Shown piece by piece: positions 14,877 to 15,203 of a DNA stretch of 15,203 bases. The notes below the pieces were generated by a model. It saw only the letters and a list, made by a program, of their open reading frames with translations. It was not told the DNA's origin and made no database searches. The position numbers and the translations under genes were made by a program. Position 1 is the first letter of the stretch. Every line of letters starts with the position of its first letter. This DNA comes from Kiritimatiellia bacterium. Its GTDB lineage: Bacteria > Verrucomicrobiota > Kiritimatiellia > RFP12 > UBA1067. Location: assembly GCA_016303225.1 (NCBI GenBank), contig JAEDMC010000054.1, forward strand, positions 1 through 15,203, given 5' to 3'.

Positions 14877-15017
14877 TCATCGCTCCCGTTCCCCGAACCT
14901 TTTCAGAATCGTTTCACTTTGGTCACGACGGCATCGTTCAACTTGGACAAGCAGTTTGCGGCTCGCCGCATCATCTGCGGATTGCCCGTCGCTCGATGTG
15001 CCTTTCCCATTCGTCAT
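14877..15017 (-). CDS. Candidate 46-residue ORF in the leader, doubtful
   Basis: An ATG frame (MTNGKGTSSDGQSADD... ending KRFGERER) whose start is preceded by AAGAGG (15022-15027) and, further up, by a TGCTATAAT promoter. It stops 19 bases before domain V, with an ATGA overlap to a 33-codon frame that runs through domains V and VI. It is hydrophilic and strongly charged, with no known domain. It may equally be leftover group II intron domain IV sequence or chance. Support is positional only. Confidence 0.2.
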   Translation of the reverse strand: MTNGKGTSSDGQSADDAASRKLLVQVERCRRDQSETILKRFGERER

Positions 15018-15049
15018 CCATCCTCTTATGTTTTGCCAATACAGTGTAA

Positions 15050-15058
15050 ATTATAGCA
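15050..15058 (-). promoter_or_regulatory. Extended -10 promoter upstream of the intron fragment and AT-rich cluster
   Basis: The minus strand reads TGCTATAAT (TATAAT at 15050-15055), with no recognisable -35. Transcription from about 15043 would run through domains V-VI into the paralogous pair, making a leader of about 270 bases. It has the same TGn form as the three other extended -10 sites in the window. Confidence 0.5.
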
Positions 15059-15120
15059 AATAACCATAACTGGTTGGTAATGTCGCTGAGCTGGAGACGA
15101 TCAAGGCGAATACCAAGAGA

Positions 15121-15163
15121 GGGAAGCGGCTTCTTCCAAAGGGGAAGCGGCGTCTCGCCGCTT
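15121..15163 (-). terminator. Hairpin directly after an upstream gene's stop, with an alternative pairing
   Basis: AAGCGGCG-AGA-CGCCGCTT on the minus strand (15145-15163) forms an 8-pair stem with a 3-base loop, one base after a TGA. It is followed by CCCCTTTGG, not a full T-run, so termination is plausible but imperfect. The 10-base direct repeat GGGAAGCGGC (15121-15130 and 15142-15151) supplies a second GCCGCTT that could pair with the same AAGCGGC. Confidence 0.45.
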
Positions 15164-15164
15164 G

Positions 15165-15203
15165 TCAGGGAAGCTCAACCTTAGTCCAATCAATCGTCTT
15201 TAA
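15165..15203 (-). CDS. Possible C-terminal end of a gene entering from the right edge
   Basis: The minus strand reads LKTIDWTKVELP and then TGA, open to the window edge, and is followed one base later by a strong hairpin. That placement is what one expects of a real gene end. Only 12 residues are visible, so the product cannot be named and chance is not excluded. Confidence 0.35.
   Translation of the reverse strand, partial: LKTIDWTKVELP

Noticed and set aside
15074..15203. Plus-strand frame open to the right edge (Lys/Arg-rich, about 43 codons)
   Set aside because: No start with a ribosome-binding site, it crosses the hairpin repeat, and the minus-strand reading with a stop followed by a hairpin is more coherent.

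Overview
The window looks like chromosomal DNA from a GC-rich, Gram-negative-type bacterium. The best guess is the PVC group, perhaps a gut or rumen Kiritimatiellota or Verrucomicrobiota member. This is inference from content: a DUF1080 secreted protein, a Gln/Asp-rich TPR-type protein, and a very large glycine-rich LamG/InlB-repeat surface protein. No rRNA, tRNA or species-specific marker is present.

Region 1 (20-5642, minus strand) is a tightly packed gene series read right to left. First comes a U32 family Fe-S protein (TrhP-like). A second promoter follows, then a DUF1080 protein, pyrF, a secreted TPR-like protein with a Q/D/E-rich tail, and murG. The last four genes are 1-12 bases apart and probably form one operon mixing envelope, carbohydrate and pyrimidine functions.

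Region 2 (5643-6838) starts with a 41-base divergent intergenic segment. It carries two back-to-back extended -10 promoters: one for the U32 gene, with an almost leaderless ATG, and one for dinB (DNA polymerase IV) on the plus strand, with an apparently leaderless GTG.

Region 3 (6915-13040) is one giant minus-strand gene of 1990 residues. It has a signal peptide, a LamG-like domain and three repeats of [InlB-like sheet + glycine-rich parallel-beta module]. A TTGACT/TATACT promoter and a leader of about 117 bases precede it.

Region 4 (13041-15203) is accessory. An intergenic segment has no confident gene. Next is an AT-richer minus-strand cluster (40% GC in the 60 bases counted, against 63% in a sample of the giant gene). 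It holds two clearly paralogous unknown proteins and a third doubtful ORF, ending at a hairpin with a T-rich tail. Directly upstream lie domain V and a likely domain VI of a group II intron with no intron-encoded protein in the window. A TGnTATAAT promoter and the hairpin-capped end of another gene follow. This cluster is the part most likely to hold something undescribed.
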